NCBI GenBank assembly: GCA_028287785.1
Contig: JAQBOZ010000011.1
Span: forward strand, 62,001 to 126,000
Direction of reading: 5' to 3'
DNA from: Chlorobiota bacterium
GTDB lineage: Bacteria; Bacteroidota; Ignavibacteria; OLB7
DNA: 64,000 bases
In this document: one piece after another, positions 43,171-53,700 of the stretch
Position numbering within the stretch: the first letter of the stretch is position 1
How the letters are laid out: every line of letters starts with the position of its first letter
Program-made: the position numbers and the translations under genes
The notes under the pieces: generated by a model
The model's input: only the letters and a program-made list of their open reading frames with translations
What the model was told of the DNA's origin: nothing
The model's database searches: none

Positions 43171-43492
43171 TGAACCGTACTGCCATCATCCGCGGCGCGC
43201 TCATGCTCTCCGCACTTCTCGTCATGCCCGTGTACGCGCAGGAAAGTCTCCATCAACGCGACCATCTCACGACCACCGCGCTTCCCATCGCTTCAACCGT
43301 TCATCCCCCGGACCTTCACATATGCCATTTATCCGAATTACGCCGTCGGCATGGGAATTGATCCCGGTCGGCGGCGTTCGTGCATGGCGCCATTTATTTT
43401 TTCGCCGATCATTTCAGGTACGTGGTTTGCCATTATGGAAATCATGATGCGGGAGATGGTAATGCCATCGGGATTTCCGCGATGATGCGATG
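43171..43492 (+). pseudogene. Possible decayed secreted-protein gene
   Basis: Signal peptide MNRTAIIRGALMLSALLVMPVYAQES then a frame change to FTYAIYPNYAVGMGIDPG and VHGAIYFFADHFRYVVCHYGNHDAGDGNAIGISAMMR. Confidence 0.3.
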
Positions 43493-43534
43493 AAGGATGC
43501 AATGGTAGATGATTTTTATCCGGGGGATACGATA

Positions 43535-44308
43535 ATGAAACGATCAGGAACAATGATGATGGCGCTGGCGATTCTCGCGGGAGGTGTTCTCGCCTCCTGC
43601 TCCGACAGCCCCGTGGACGGCACCTCGACGGTTCAGCCCGGGCCGTCGTCAACGCAGGCCGCCGTGACGATGCAGGCGGAACTGGTCGCCAGCGGCGTGG
43701 GCGATCCCGCGTACAGGCGCTGGACCATTCTGAGCGGGTCCAATGTCGATTCGCTGACGGTATCGCGCGTCCGCATTCTGGTCTCCAACCTGAAGCTCCA
43801 CCGCGTGGATGATGAGGGCTTCGAGGATGGCGGGCATGATGAGCAGGAACGAGGCGAGCACACGCTGAAGCTTGGGCCGATGATGATCACGATTGACTCG
43901 GTGGGAACGCGTCAGTTTGCGGTGGGGACGATTCCCGCGGGGACGTACGATCGCGTCAAATTCGAGGTCCATCGCCTCGATCGCGGTGATGTCTCCACGT
44001 TCCTTGCCGATCCGGTCTTCGCCGATTTCGTTACCGACGATCGCTATACGGTGCTCATTGACGGGCGTGTCTTCCGCGACGGCCAGGCATTTCCCTACAC
44101 ATATCGGAGCGATGTGACCGCGAACCTTGAGTTCCGTCAGGAGCCGTTGCTGGCCTTCGCCGGCGGGAGCAATGCAACCATCATGGTTCATGTTGATCCC
44201 GCCTCGATATTCGCCCGCAAGAGCGGTATTCTTGATCCGCGCGATAAATCGAACAGAAATGAGATCGATAATGCGATACGAAGCGCCTTCCGTGCGTTCC
44301 GGAGATAA
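43535..44308 (+). CDS. DUF4382-like lipoprotein
   Basis: Lipobox LASC; SRVRILVSNLKLHRVDD...FAVGTIPAGTYDRVKFEVHRL. Start taken at 43535. Confidence 0.6.
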   Translation: MKRSGTMMMALAILAGGVLASCSDSPVDGTSTVQPGPSSTQAAVTMQAELVASGVGDPAYRRWTILSGSNVDSLTVSRVRILVSNLKLHRVDDEGFEDGGHDEQERGEHTLKLGPMMITIDSVGTRQFAVGTIPAGTYDRVKFEVHRLDRGDVSTFLADPVFADFVTDDRYTVLIDGRVFRDGQAFPYTYRSDVTANLEFRQEPLLAFAGGSNATIMVHVDPASIFARKSGILDPRDKSNRNEIDNAIRSAFRAFRR

Positions 44309-44336
44309 ATGCGAAAATATGAAGCGATGGATATGA

Positions 44337-44364
44337 CGGCCCCGCCGGCGGTTCGGCGGGGCCG
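44337..44364. terminator. Hairpin terminator
   Basis: CGGCCCCGCCG-GCGGTT-CGGCGGGGCCG, 11-bp arms. Confidence 0.65.
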
Positions 44365-44441
44365 CGCTGTAATCGTTATCTTCGCCTGGGGGGATTTCCT
44401 GTTCCGCCCCATATCGTATCTCTGATCCAGGCGAATGGACT

Positions 44442-45191
44442 ATGATCTCCGAAGCATCTCAGCAATCAGATAATCCGCTGTACACGGTCCGCATTTTCTG
44501 CGATTTCGACGGCACGATTTCCGGGAAGGATATCGGCTTTGATTTCTTCAATCGCTTCAGCGTGCAGGAGCCGTGGAATGGAATGATGCTGAACCACGAG
44601 ATTTCCGTGACCGACTACTGGCGACGGATGGCCTCCGGGCTCCGCGACCCGCTCACCACTGAATTCCTTGATGATTATCTCCGCTCCATTCCCGTCGATC
44701 CCGGCCTCGATGATCTTCTCACGCTGATCCGCGAGCGGTCTGTTCCGTTCACGGTCGTCAGCGATGGATTCGATCTCTACATCAGGCGTTTTCTTGCCAT
44801 CCACGGAGTCCACCATCTCGACATCTACGCCAATCATGCCGGGCTGACCGCGGACGGACGGATGGAGGTGAGCTTCCCCCACGCCGCCGAGGGGTGCGCG
44901 TGCTTCTGCGCCACGTGCAAGCGCAATCTGGTCCTCTCCCTTTCGTCGCCGGATGATCGTATCGTCTACATCGGCGATGGCGTGAGCGACTACTGTCCCG
45001 CCGAGCATGCGGATGTGATTTTCGCGAAGGGGTCGCTTGCCGCGTACTGCAACGCTCACCGCCTGCCGCACTATCCTTTCAAGACACTTGCCGATGTTGC
45101 CCTCCAGCTCCGAACGCTGCTGGAGCGCCGTCGCCTGCGGCCACGGCATCAGGCGGCGCTGAAGCGAAAAGGGGTGTGGGAAGGGGAGTAG
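44442..45191 (+). CDS. MtnX-like HAD-IB phosphatase
   Basis: VRIFCDFDGTISGKDIGFDFFNRF, FTVVSDGFDLYI, CKRNLVLSLSSPDDRIVYIGDGVSDYCPAEHADVIFAKGSLAAYC. Confidence 0.85.
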   Translation: MISEASQQSDNPLYTVRIFCDFDGTISGKDIGFDFFNRFSVQEPWNGMMLNHEISVTDYWRRMASGLRDPLTTEFLDDYLRSIPVDPGLDDLLTLIRERSVPFTVVSDGFDLYIRRFLAIHGVHHLDIYANHAGLTADGRMEVSFPHAAEGCACFCATCKRNLVLSLSSPDDRIVYIGDGVSDYCPAEHADVIFAKGSLAAYCNAHRLPHYPFKTLADVALQLRTLLERRRLRPRHQAALKRKGVWEGE

Positions 45192-45196
45192 AGCAT

Positions 45197-45890
45197 CATG
45201 GTCCTGAACGTGGGCCAGCAGGTTGCCATTACATGGCAGAGCAGCGGCGCGGATTCGCACGCCGTGAAGCTCTCCATCGATGGGGGACATCGGCGACGTT
45301 GATTCGCAGACGGTGGCGATTCTTCCGGTGGACGGCATCACCTTCATGGGAATGGAGATGAGGCTCGATGCCACTGTACGCAGCCAGCAGTTTATCCTTC
45401 CCAAAATCCCGGCGGGGCAACCGGTACCGTGGTCGGCGGCATCGCGCGGGTGACGGTGCGCTACAAATCAGGGGGGAGCCTGATGGCCGACCTTCCCTTC
45501 CGTCTCGCGTTCACCAGCGGACCCGATGTCAGGGGAGTGAGCCCCAATTTCAGTGTTCAGAACACGCCGTCTCCCGGGCCGGAGCAGGGCGCGCCTCGCA
45601 TCTCCACCTTCTCGCCGTTGCGCGAAGCCGGCGGCACGCACATCGAGATCAGCGGTGGCGAATTCATTCAGGTGACGGGGGCAGCTTCAACGGCGTTCCG
45701 GCGCAGTACAATGTCCTCTCCCCGATGGCGATCGATGCCATTGTTCCGGCGGGAGCGCGCAGTGGCCCTGTCATCGTCACGATCGCGGTCGGCGAAGCAC
45801 CGACTCCCTCCAGGTGGCGATCGGGACTCGCCCGACGGGGGATATTCCGATGGGCAGGCTGCCGGGGAGTAGCAAGGAAGCATCCTGATG
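45197..45890 (+). pseudogene. Frameshifted gene fragment with IPT/TIG-like domain
   Basis: Pieces in different frames read collinearly: MVLNVGQQVAITWQSSGADSHAVKLSIDGG / DIGDVDSQTVAILPVDGITFMGMEMRLDATVRSQQFILPKIPAG / VVGGIARVTVRYKSGGSLMADLPFRLAFTSGPDVRGVSPNFSVQN... / GSFNGVPAQYNVLSPMAIDAIVPAGARSGPVIVTIAVGEA. Confidence 0.7.
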
Positions 45891-45911
45891 CAACGGGTTC
45901 TTCCGATATAA

Positions 45912-45959
45912 CGGATGAACAAGGCTATCCCGGTGTGTCCGGATAGCCTTGTTCATCCG
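45912..45959. terminator. Strong hairpin
   Basis: CGGATGAACAAGGCTATCC-CGGTGTGTCC-GGATAGCCTTGTTCATCCG, perfect 19-bp arms. Confidence 0.75.
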
Positions 45960-45996
45960 GATTTCCTATATTTGCGGCCGGCCAAACCCGCCGCAC

Positions 45997-46069
45997 GGGC
46001 CCTTAGCTCAATGGTTAGAGCAGTGGACTCATAATCCATTGGTTGGGGGTTCAAGTCCCTCAGGGCCCA
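45997..46069 (+). tRNA. tRNA-Ile2 (anticodon CAU)
   Basis: GGGCCCT acceptor pairs with AGGGCCC; D arm GCTC...GAGC; anticodon arm GTGGA-CTCATAA-TCCAT; T arm GGGGG-TTCAAGT-CCCTC. The TTAGCTCA...ACTCATAATC...GGTTCAAGTC pattern resembles bacterial ileX. CCA not encoded. Confidence 0.93.
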
Positions 46070-46073
46070 CCCG

Positions 46074-46107
46074 AAACCCCGATTTCGATAAGATTTCGGG
46101 GTTTTTT
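46074..46107 (+). terminator. Rho-independent terminator after tRNA
   Basis: AAACCCCGA ... TCGGGGTTT followed by T-rich tract. Confidence 0.8.
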
Positions 46108-46279
46108 AGTGTCCGGGTAAGAATTCGGGTAAGAATCGAAGCTGTTTCAGATCTGTTTCCAGCCTTGTTTTTGATCACCATTCCCATCACATTCTCCTCC
46201 GAGGATAGATCTGAATCGGCGTCATTGTGCTTCCGCCGATTGTGTTGCAGGCACCCCGGCAACTTCCCGGAGTTCACTG

Positions 46280-47293
46280 ATGATAGTTACCACGCTCTCC
46301 CATGATCCAGCATCGCCGCGCTACCGCGTTGAGTATGCGAACGGACAGATTGATGATCAGGCAGATCAACTCCCTGACAAGTTCTTCTCGGTCGGAACCC
46401 GCAAGTTCGAACTCACTGATCCGGATTACTCCCCGGAATACCGAGCACTCACCAGACATCTCCATCTTGTTCTCAACAGCCTCCAGGCCTTCGAGTCGCT
46501 CATGGACTCTGATGAGTTCCAATCGCTCGATCTCCCCATCACCCCTCGACGAGATTTCGCACTCTCTGTTCTCAAACGTATCCGTCCTGCCCTCAAACAT
46601 TATGCTCCCTGCAATGACAGCAACGGCCGCGATATCGCCAGAGCCTGGATCAATGACTACTGCTCGAATGCCCTGGCCGACTACTGGACAGAGTTCCATT
46701 CCTGCGATCTGCCGCAGTTCGATTTCGACGGCATTCGTCGCTATCTTGAATCGCTCGACAGCATCGAGGATCGCCACGCATTCATGAACCAGATTCTTTG
46801 CGAGATGGCCCAGCCGGTTGCCTGCGCCTTGATTGATCGCAAGCAGGAGCGCCATAACCGCTTCTCGGGACACGACTGGCAGATCGTCCTCTTTCATCGG
46901 CACGCAATCTCCCTTGACGAAGAGACCCATCTTCAGGACATCCAGCATGATCTGCGATTGCAGCGGGATATGAATGTTCAGCGTGCGATGAGGGGAGAGG
47001 AGGCTGGCACCGTTGGGGCCAGCGCTCACTCTTCCATAGCCACAGCACCTCAGCTTATTGAATGGATGGCACAGCAGGTTGATCTGGTGTTTATCATCGA
47101 TGCCTTGAAGGAAGCCGGATACTGCCGGGCAACCCATGCGATAATCGTCGATCACTTCGATTATCGGAGCCAGTCGAAGGACAAAGCCAAGACCTACCGC
47201 GATATGCGGAAGAAGCTTCGTGAGGGAGCGTCCTATGCCGATCGTGCTCGGCTCGATCATCTCATTCGAATCTTGACCGAAGGATTGCGGTAG
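46280..47293 (+). CDS. RteC-like protein (putative mobile-element regulator)
   Basis: C-terminal layout LIEWMAQQVDLVFIIDALKEAGYC...YRDMRKKLREGASYADRARLDHLIRIL resembles the RteC C-terminus; similarity judged by eye. Confidence 0.45.
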   Translation: MIVTTLSHDPASPRYRVEYANGQIDDQADQLPDKFFSVGTRKFELTDPDYSPEYRALTRHLHLVLNSLQAFESLMDSDEFQSLDLPITPRRDFALSVLKRIRPALKHYAPCNDSNGRDIARAWINDYCSNALADYWTEFHSCDLPQFDFDGIRRYLESLDSIEDRHAFMNQILCEMAQPVACALIDRKQERHNRFSGHDWQIVLFHRHAISLDEETHLQDIQHDLRLQRDMNVQRAMRGEEAGTVGASAHSSIATAPQLIEWMAQQVDLVFIIDALKEAGYCRATHAIIVDHFDYRSQSKDKAKTYRDMRKKLREGASYADRARLDHLIRILTEGLR

Positions 47294-47418
47294 TGGATAG
47301 ATAAGCAATGCGCCGTATGGAATCGCAGAAGTATGCCCCTACCGCGCGCCTACTGATTTTGACCTATCGTATTCTCCATGTTGCATCCGTATCTCTCACG
47401 ATTAATGGATGAACACTT

Positions 47419-47712
47419 ATGGACACGATTGGCTTTCTCTCCCTCTCGATCGATGAACTTCGCGATCTGATCTATCGCACCGTTGGTGATGCCCTTGACG
47501 CCAGCAAGAAGAATTCGCCACCACCGGCCGAACCTGCCGGCAATGAACTCCTCACACGCAAGGAAGCGGCCGAGATGCTGCACGTCTCCGTTCTCACGCT
47601 CAGCAATTGGGAACGTCGGAATATCCTCCATCCGCGCCGTATCTCGCGGCGGGTTCTCTACATGAAAGCTGATCTCCTTGCAGCGCTTGCGCGGGCGGAC
47701 CGGCAGAGATAA
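47419..47712 (+). CDS. Helix-turn-helix (excisionase/MerR-type) protein
   Basis: NELLTRKEAAEMLHVSVLTLSNWERRNILHPRRISRRVLYMKADLLAAL. Confidence 0.85.
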   Translation: MDTIGFLSLSIDELRDLIYRTVGDALDASKKNSPPPAEPAGNELLTRKEAAEMLHVSVLTLSNWERRNILHPRRISRRVLYMKADLLAALARADRQR

Positions 47713-47974
47713 AATCAATGCCTTCCGTGGCTTTTTACGACCGCGGATTTCAGCAGGTGTACTAGTCGCAGTATGTCCTGCTGCGGATGGTTTACACAAC
47801 CAACCCGCAGCAGGACATTAACCATCAGGTACGGAAGGCAACGAGGAACCGCTCACCGCTGCCGCGCTTCAACATTGCATTGCGTCTGCTGACTCTACGG
47901 CTGGGGCAATGATGTCGCATCATAGGTGAACGTAACCGACATCAACTGCTATCACCCATCTTAGGAACAACACA

Positions 47975-48910
47975 ATGACCACTCCATCTCCTCCACTATC
48001 GAGAGAATCCCTTCAGACTCCTGACGGTGATCTCAACGTCTTTGATATGGCAAGTCGGAAACCTTTTGTGCCGTTGCGCGGCGAGGTGGTGATGTATGAA
48101 TACCTGCCTTGGCACGAGTCCGATCCCACGATGTATCCAACCATTCTCGATCTCATGGTTCGTATAACGCTCACAACTGTGACACCTCCGTACTGGGATC
48201 GGAACTCGGAACCCAGGAAGGGAAGAGTGCTGTTTGTATCTCCCTTCGCTCAGCTTGTCCGTGTGGTCGAGCAGCATCTCAAGGCAGCGGGTGCGGATTG
48301 TAGCCGCGTTTGGGAGTACCCATGCAACGACCGTTCAGGGAATGCCATGTCTGTGATGCGGTTGCCCAATCATGCCGTGCGGCTCCGCGACGACATCATT
48401 GAAACTGGGGCAGACCTTGTCGTGATTGATCCCCTGAACGGAATGCTCGCCGAGGATGCCGGCAGATTGCAACGCGAGACGATCGAGCGAGTACGTTCAG
48501 CCCTCAGACCCATTGCCACCGAGACCCATGCCGCGATCGTGGTTGGATTCGTTCGTACAGACTTGGACCCTCCCGATAGCCCCGATGACCACGCAATCCG
48601 GTCGTCAACCGGTGGGGCGACGACACAATCATCCTCGGCCGCTATCTACCGCTCGGCAGAGAAGTCCGGTCCGGTAGACGGCAGTAGCGTGGTGAGCACC
48701 GCTGCTCATGGGGACGTGCCGAAGGCCATAGAATTCCTGCAACGGACGTTGGCGCGTGGACCGTGTTCGAGTCGAGAGGTGGAATCCCTTGCGTCTCAAC
48801 ATGGCCTGAAGCAGCGAACGTTGCGAACAGCTCGTGAGAATCTTGGTATTCGCGTGTGGAAGAAGCAAGGCGCGAGTGGGCAATGGATGTGGGAGCTTCC
48901 CGTCAGATGA
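47975..48910 (+). CDS. RepA-like RecA-fold protein lacking a recognisable Walker A
   Basis: Collinear with RepA-type AAA proteins: PFVPLRGEVV..., GRVLFVSPFAQLVRVVEQHLKAAGADCSRVWEY, TGADLVVIDPLNGML (Walker B-like), C-terminal winged helix KAIEFLQRTLARGPCSSREVESLASQHGLKQRTLRTARENLGIRVWKKQGASGQWMWELP; no GxxGxGK[ST]. Confidence 0.65.
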   Translation: MTTPSPPLSRESLQTPDGDLNVFDMASRKPFVPLRGEVVMYEYLPWHESDPTMYPTILDLMVRITLTTVTPPYWDRNSEPRKGRVLFVSPFAQLVRVVEQHLKAAGADCSRVWEYPCNDRSGNAMSVMRLPNHAVRLRDDIIETGADLVVIDPLNGMLAEDAGRLQRETIERVRSALRPIATETHAAIVVGFVRTDLDPPDSPDDHAIRSSTGGATTQSSSAAIYRSAEKSGPVDGSSVVSTAAHGDVPKAIEFLQRTLARGPCSSREVESLASQHGLKQRTLRTARENLGIRVWKKQGASGQWMWELPVR

Positions 48911-49290
48911 GGCGAGAGACTGAGAGCATCGCTGATCGTGAGGAGCCAAACTGAAGCCGTCGACGCATGAAGAACGTGCGTCGGCGGCTTCGTCGTTTCA
49001 TCGACTCGACTGGATGAACCTGTGTACATACCCTCTGCTTCGCATGCACGGCTCCTTCACCGGATCTGATTCGTTGTCGGCAGGTTGTTGCTGCACAGAT
49101 ATCCATCGGCCAGCTTCCTGTCGACATTCATGAACCCCTGTGGCCCCGTGGGAGATGCCAGGCCCTGGAGGCTTTCTGATAACACTGCTGCGAACGACGA
49201 CAATCCCTTAGGAGAGAATCGATCCCACCTCCTCCAAATTCTCACGGCTCCTCCCAATGACTGCAACGATCGCCACATGGTGGATGATTG

Positions 49291-49543
49291 AACTTGACGC
49301 GCGCAGGAAGTCGTGCGTCAAGTTCCCACTCGTATATCGGCAACTTGGTTGCTCTGTCGTGACATGTTTGAATCCTGTCTAAGAGGCGGGGTAGAGGCGA
49401 CATAGAGGCGAGGGAAGTTTGACGCGAAGCTGCTCCGTTCTTGACCTGATTTCACCAGATGAACTTGACGTCATCTTAAAACGGCGCGCGTCATCTTCGA
49501 TAGAATAAATAAATTTCGACGTTTTTTGTGTCGAGCTTGACGC
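49291..49543. repeat. Iteron-like cluster (TTGACGC repeats and 11-bp direct repeats)
   Basis: AACTTGACGC...GCGTCAAGTT (49291-49324), TTGACGC at 49419, TTGACG at 49465, TTGACGC at 49537; AGAGGCG at 49382, 49393 and 49404 (11-bp period). Confidence 0.5.
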
Positions 49544-49739
49544 AAAACGCGCGCGGATTTCTGCATTTCTGTCGGTATAAGAATGAGTGCAACGGATTTT
49601 TGTACAATTGGCAATGCGGCTAGTTGACATTGCCTCGTTATGGTGGAAACGAGTTCGTGATTGTGTGAGCTCGATCGAGCTAGATCGCCTAATGCTGAGG
49701 CAGCTGCTCATGGTTTAAAACACGCCGACGTATTAGAAT

Positions 49740-50190
49740 ATTGCTGTACGAGTCCCGCTTGACTTGCGTAGACATGGCCATTGATCGGCTCTTGTTTCAG
49801 CGTAGCGAAGAAGCTCTTGCTCGGCGCATTATCCCAACAGTTGCCCCGACGGCTTATGCTCTCCTCAGCCGCGTTGCTGCGGCACTATTGCCCGATTCCC
49901 GCGGTTGCATACTGACTCCTCTGATCGGAGTACAGCATATCGTGATTGATCAGCTTATCCTACAGTGCCATGACGATTGCTTGGCAAAGGTCACGCATTG
50001 ACGATCAGCATCTGGCCAATGCCGTCACGTAATGAGCTTCATATCGTGCGGCGCGGAGGTCTGAGAGGATACCGTCACAATTTGTTCATGATCCACTGGG
50101 ACATGAAATTGCTTCTGGTTCTGTTAAGTCGTGGCACGGCGAAGCGCTATGGAATTGTACTGACGTGCCAGCTGGCGTATATGGGCTGAG
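49740..50190 (-). pseudogene. Decayed IS3-family transposase fragment (orfB C-terminal part)
   Basis: Minus-strand reading LYSDQRSQYA...[stop]...SRRGNCWDNAPSKSFFATLKQE, matching IS3-type HSDxGSQYA / S(R/K)xGNCWDNAxxESFFxTLK. Confidence 0.8.
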
Positions 50191-50761
50191 CATCTTTGCT
50201 GCTGCTGAAACATCGCTACAAACTGTCCACCTGCTGAAAGAGTAATGTGAAGCTCAGTCCGTTAGCGTCAACGCATCCAATGAAGCGACTGAAGCAAGCG
50301 CATGTGAAGGATCGTTTCTCGGCCTTGAGCGAATCGGAGATGCACGCGCTGGGATTGATCGCTGACACAATCCGAGAGGATTAGAAGAGGGGGGAGGAGG
50401 CCGGGACGGAGGTATCCGATTGGCCCGGGTAATACGGGTAACGATTTGGCACCTTCAGCTATCGGATCGCAGACGGCGGTTAGCATTATGAGCTGACGCC
50501 GAATATCGATGCGAACACCACCCTTGGTGTAGCTAGCGCGTAACAGAGAGGAAGACATAGGGGGATTCGGCATTCTTCACTGGCCGGAAAGAGGATCGGA
50601 ATGTATGCCACGAAATCAAATCGGTCCTGTACTTACCAATGCCGGCAAGAACTATCTCCCCTTCCACTTTGCCCACGCGTCGATGTATATTAGGCAGATA
50701 TCCGTTCCTCTCTGTTCGAGAACCACATCCTATTGAACCTATATTCTGATACGGAAGAGAT

Positions 50762-53700
50762 ATGTCTAAAATCAACCAGATCCAGTCCGCACTGAAGGCA
50801 ATCGACCAAGCTCGGTTTCAACAACTCTGCGATCACTACCTTCACAAGCAAGGGTACGTCAATATTAATTCGATTGGTTTGGTTATCGGGAAGGATAAGA
50901 CAAAGACTGGGACTCCTGACACTTATATATCTCTTACTAGTGGTAAATATCTCTTTGCTGAATATACAACTCAGCAAGAGGGTGTCGTATCGAAGTTCGA
51001 AGATGACCTTGCTAAATGCTTCGATTCAACGAAGACAGGCTTGTCGGATAGCGAAATCGAAAAAGTCTTTCTCTGTTACAACGGACAGATGGATGTTCGT
51101 GGTGATCAAAGACTAAAGGCACTTGGAGCCAAACACGGCTGCATTGTTGAGATAATTGGAATTGGTCGTCTGTCGCACGATTTGAAAGACAAATATCCCG
51201 ATCTAGCGAAGGAACATTTAAACGTTGATGTTGATTCCGGTCAAATCCTCGATGAGGAACGGTTCATTGCGATGTACCAGAAGCACCCCAACGCCACGCG
51301 AATCGATACTGTATTCCTGGGGCGCGAATCGGATCTTGAGCTTGCGCATGAGTTCTTGCTGAGTAACAATGTGTTGCTCATCTCCGGGCGTCCGGGCGTC
51401 GGCAAAACACGATTCGCGTTGGAATGTTGTCGCCGATTTGCCGGATCGCATAGTGAATATCGTGCCTCTTACGTGTTCAACCGTTCCGCCGACGTTTACG
51501 ACGATGTCCGAACCTATTTCAGCCAACCTGGCAAATACCTGATAATGATCGATGATGCGAACCGGCGGACGGGTCTTACATATTTCCTGGAATTACTTCA
51601 AGAGCAAAGTAATGATCGCGAGTTCAAGATCGTTTGCACTGTCCGTGACTACGCAGCGGAGAAGATCAGAAGTGATATAGGAAAATATGCTCGGCCGGAC
51701 GAGCTTGAAATCAACCCGTTCAGCAACGACGAGATCAAGGAACTTGTCCGGGTATCCTATAACATCCAGAATGGTGATTATCTCCGCCGGATCGAGCGAC
51801 TCGCCCAGGGAAACCCACGGCTTGCCATGATGGCTGCAAAAGTTGCGACTGAACATAATTCACTTGGCAGTATCGACGACGTTTCGGCCCTCTACGATGA
51901 ATATTTCAAATCCATTCGTGGTGATATGGAAGGCGACGACTTCCCGGGTCTTCTGCGGGCGGCTGCTGCGGTAACTTTTTTTCGTGGTATTGACCGCGAT
52001 AACGATGAACAGAAACATCTTATTCTCGATGCCTTTGGTCTAGACAACGATTCTTTCTGGAGTTATCTCGAACGGCTACATGAGTTGGAAATAGTGGATT
52101 TATGGGAAGATCATTCCATCGCTCGAATAGCAGATCAGGTATTGGCGACGTATCTGTTCTATCGGGCCGTGTTCGTTGATAAGGTTATTGATCTAACATT
52201 CGTTCTCACGAAGTTATTCCCGCGCTTTCGATCCCGTCTGATGGATGCCGTTAGTCCGGTATACTCAGCATTTGATGTGACACTCATTGAGAAAGTATTG
52301 AAACCAAGCATTCTAAATGTCTGGGGCCAATTCACAGATCAGAAGAGATGGGATGAACTGTGGGAACTGATGGAGGCATTCTGGTGGGTGAATGAGAATC
52401 AGACTTTGATAATAGTCCGTGACTCTATCCGCTCAATGGAAAGTGAGTTGATTGATGTAGCAAGCATCGAATGGAAGACGAACTCCTTTGTGCCTCGATC
52501 AACTCCACTTAGTGTGCTTTCGCAGTTTCGAGGGTCCGTCTACCAACAGAACGCAGCTAAACTTATTCTCGACTATGCAGCCAAGCAACCAAGTGCATAT
52601 CCCTATGTCATTCATATTTTGACAGACGATTACGGTTTTCGCACCAATTCACATCGGTATGGATATGCAACTGAAAAGATGGTTCTCGATGTCATATGGG
52701 CGGAGTGGGAATCAACAAAGCGGTTTGAGAGCGCATGGCTCTACGTCGCCGTGGTAAATGAATTCATCAAAACTCATCATATGGCAACTGAACCGCTAAA
52801 TCGCAGGGCGCTCACGATAATGCAGTTCGATCTCTTACCCACTGAAGAGATGCAGGCAATGCGGCGGATGATGCTGAAGCAATTGTTGGAATTGTACGAG
52901 CGTCCGGAGTTGGTAGGCTCCGTGACTGCACTGCTCCACCAATACCCTCGTATGGGATGTGACATTAGTGGTAAGGGTATCATAGGATGGGACATGGAAA
53001 TACTATTGCCGTTTGTCCGAAGTCATCTTGATCCTGCTAAGTATAGCGATTGCCGATATGTGCAGAGTTTATTGGCACATTGCCGGCGCAACGATGTTGA
53101 GTATGACCAAGATTTGAAAACGATATTCACAAATCAGACCTACGAACTGAGCATTCTCCTGACGGATGATTATGAGGAATTGCAAGAGTACGGACATGAC
53201 CACTATCGAGAGCGGAAACGGGATGCTATCCGCCAGCAGTTTAGCCTGTATACGGCTCATGAGTATCGCGTTCTTCTGCAGCAATGTCAGGAGGTCCTTG
53301 CCGCGACGAGCCGGCAATATCAAATCCTTGAGGGGATAGGCCAGATTTTACTCGATCTGTTGAATCGTGACCCCACTCTGTTCGAAATTGTGATGGCGAA
53401 GTATCTGGATGACGGCGACAGTCTCACTATTCATCCAGATCAATTTGTGGGTGCGATGATGACTGCGTTCGGTGCCAAACGCACTCATGATGTTGTTGAA
53501 TATGCTACCAGTAATGTTAAGGATAAATGGCTGTTCTCCTATTTTAGCTTGTTACCTGAGACATCCATTACAGCATCCGAGGCAGAACAGCTAAAGAATC
53601 TCTACGCGGTGGCTGACGTACAGGTCATGCCCTATCGCCTCGCTTACCTTGAGCGATTTAGTAGGGCATCTCCAACCATCGCAAATGATATTGTAACCAC

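Noticed and set aside
46029-46277. Minus-strand ORF ending GPEGLEPPTNGL
   Set aside because: This C-terminus is the familiar spurious translation of a tRNA gene; it overlaps tRNA-Ile2.
50268-50573. 101-aa - ORF and short + reading MKRLKQAHVKDRFSALSESEMHALGLIADTIRED
   Set aside because: The + reading faintly resembles a MarR C-terminus but is too short and degraded to call; the - ORF has no recognisable features.
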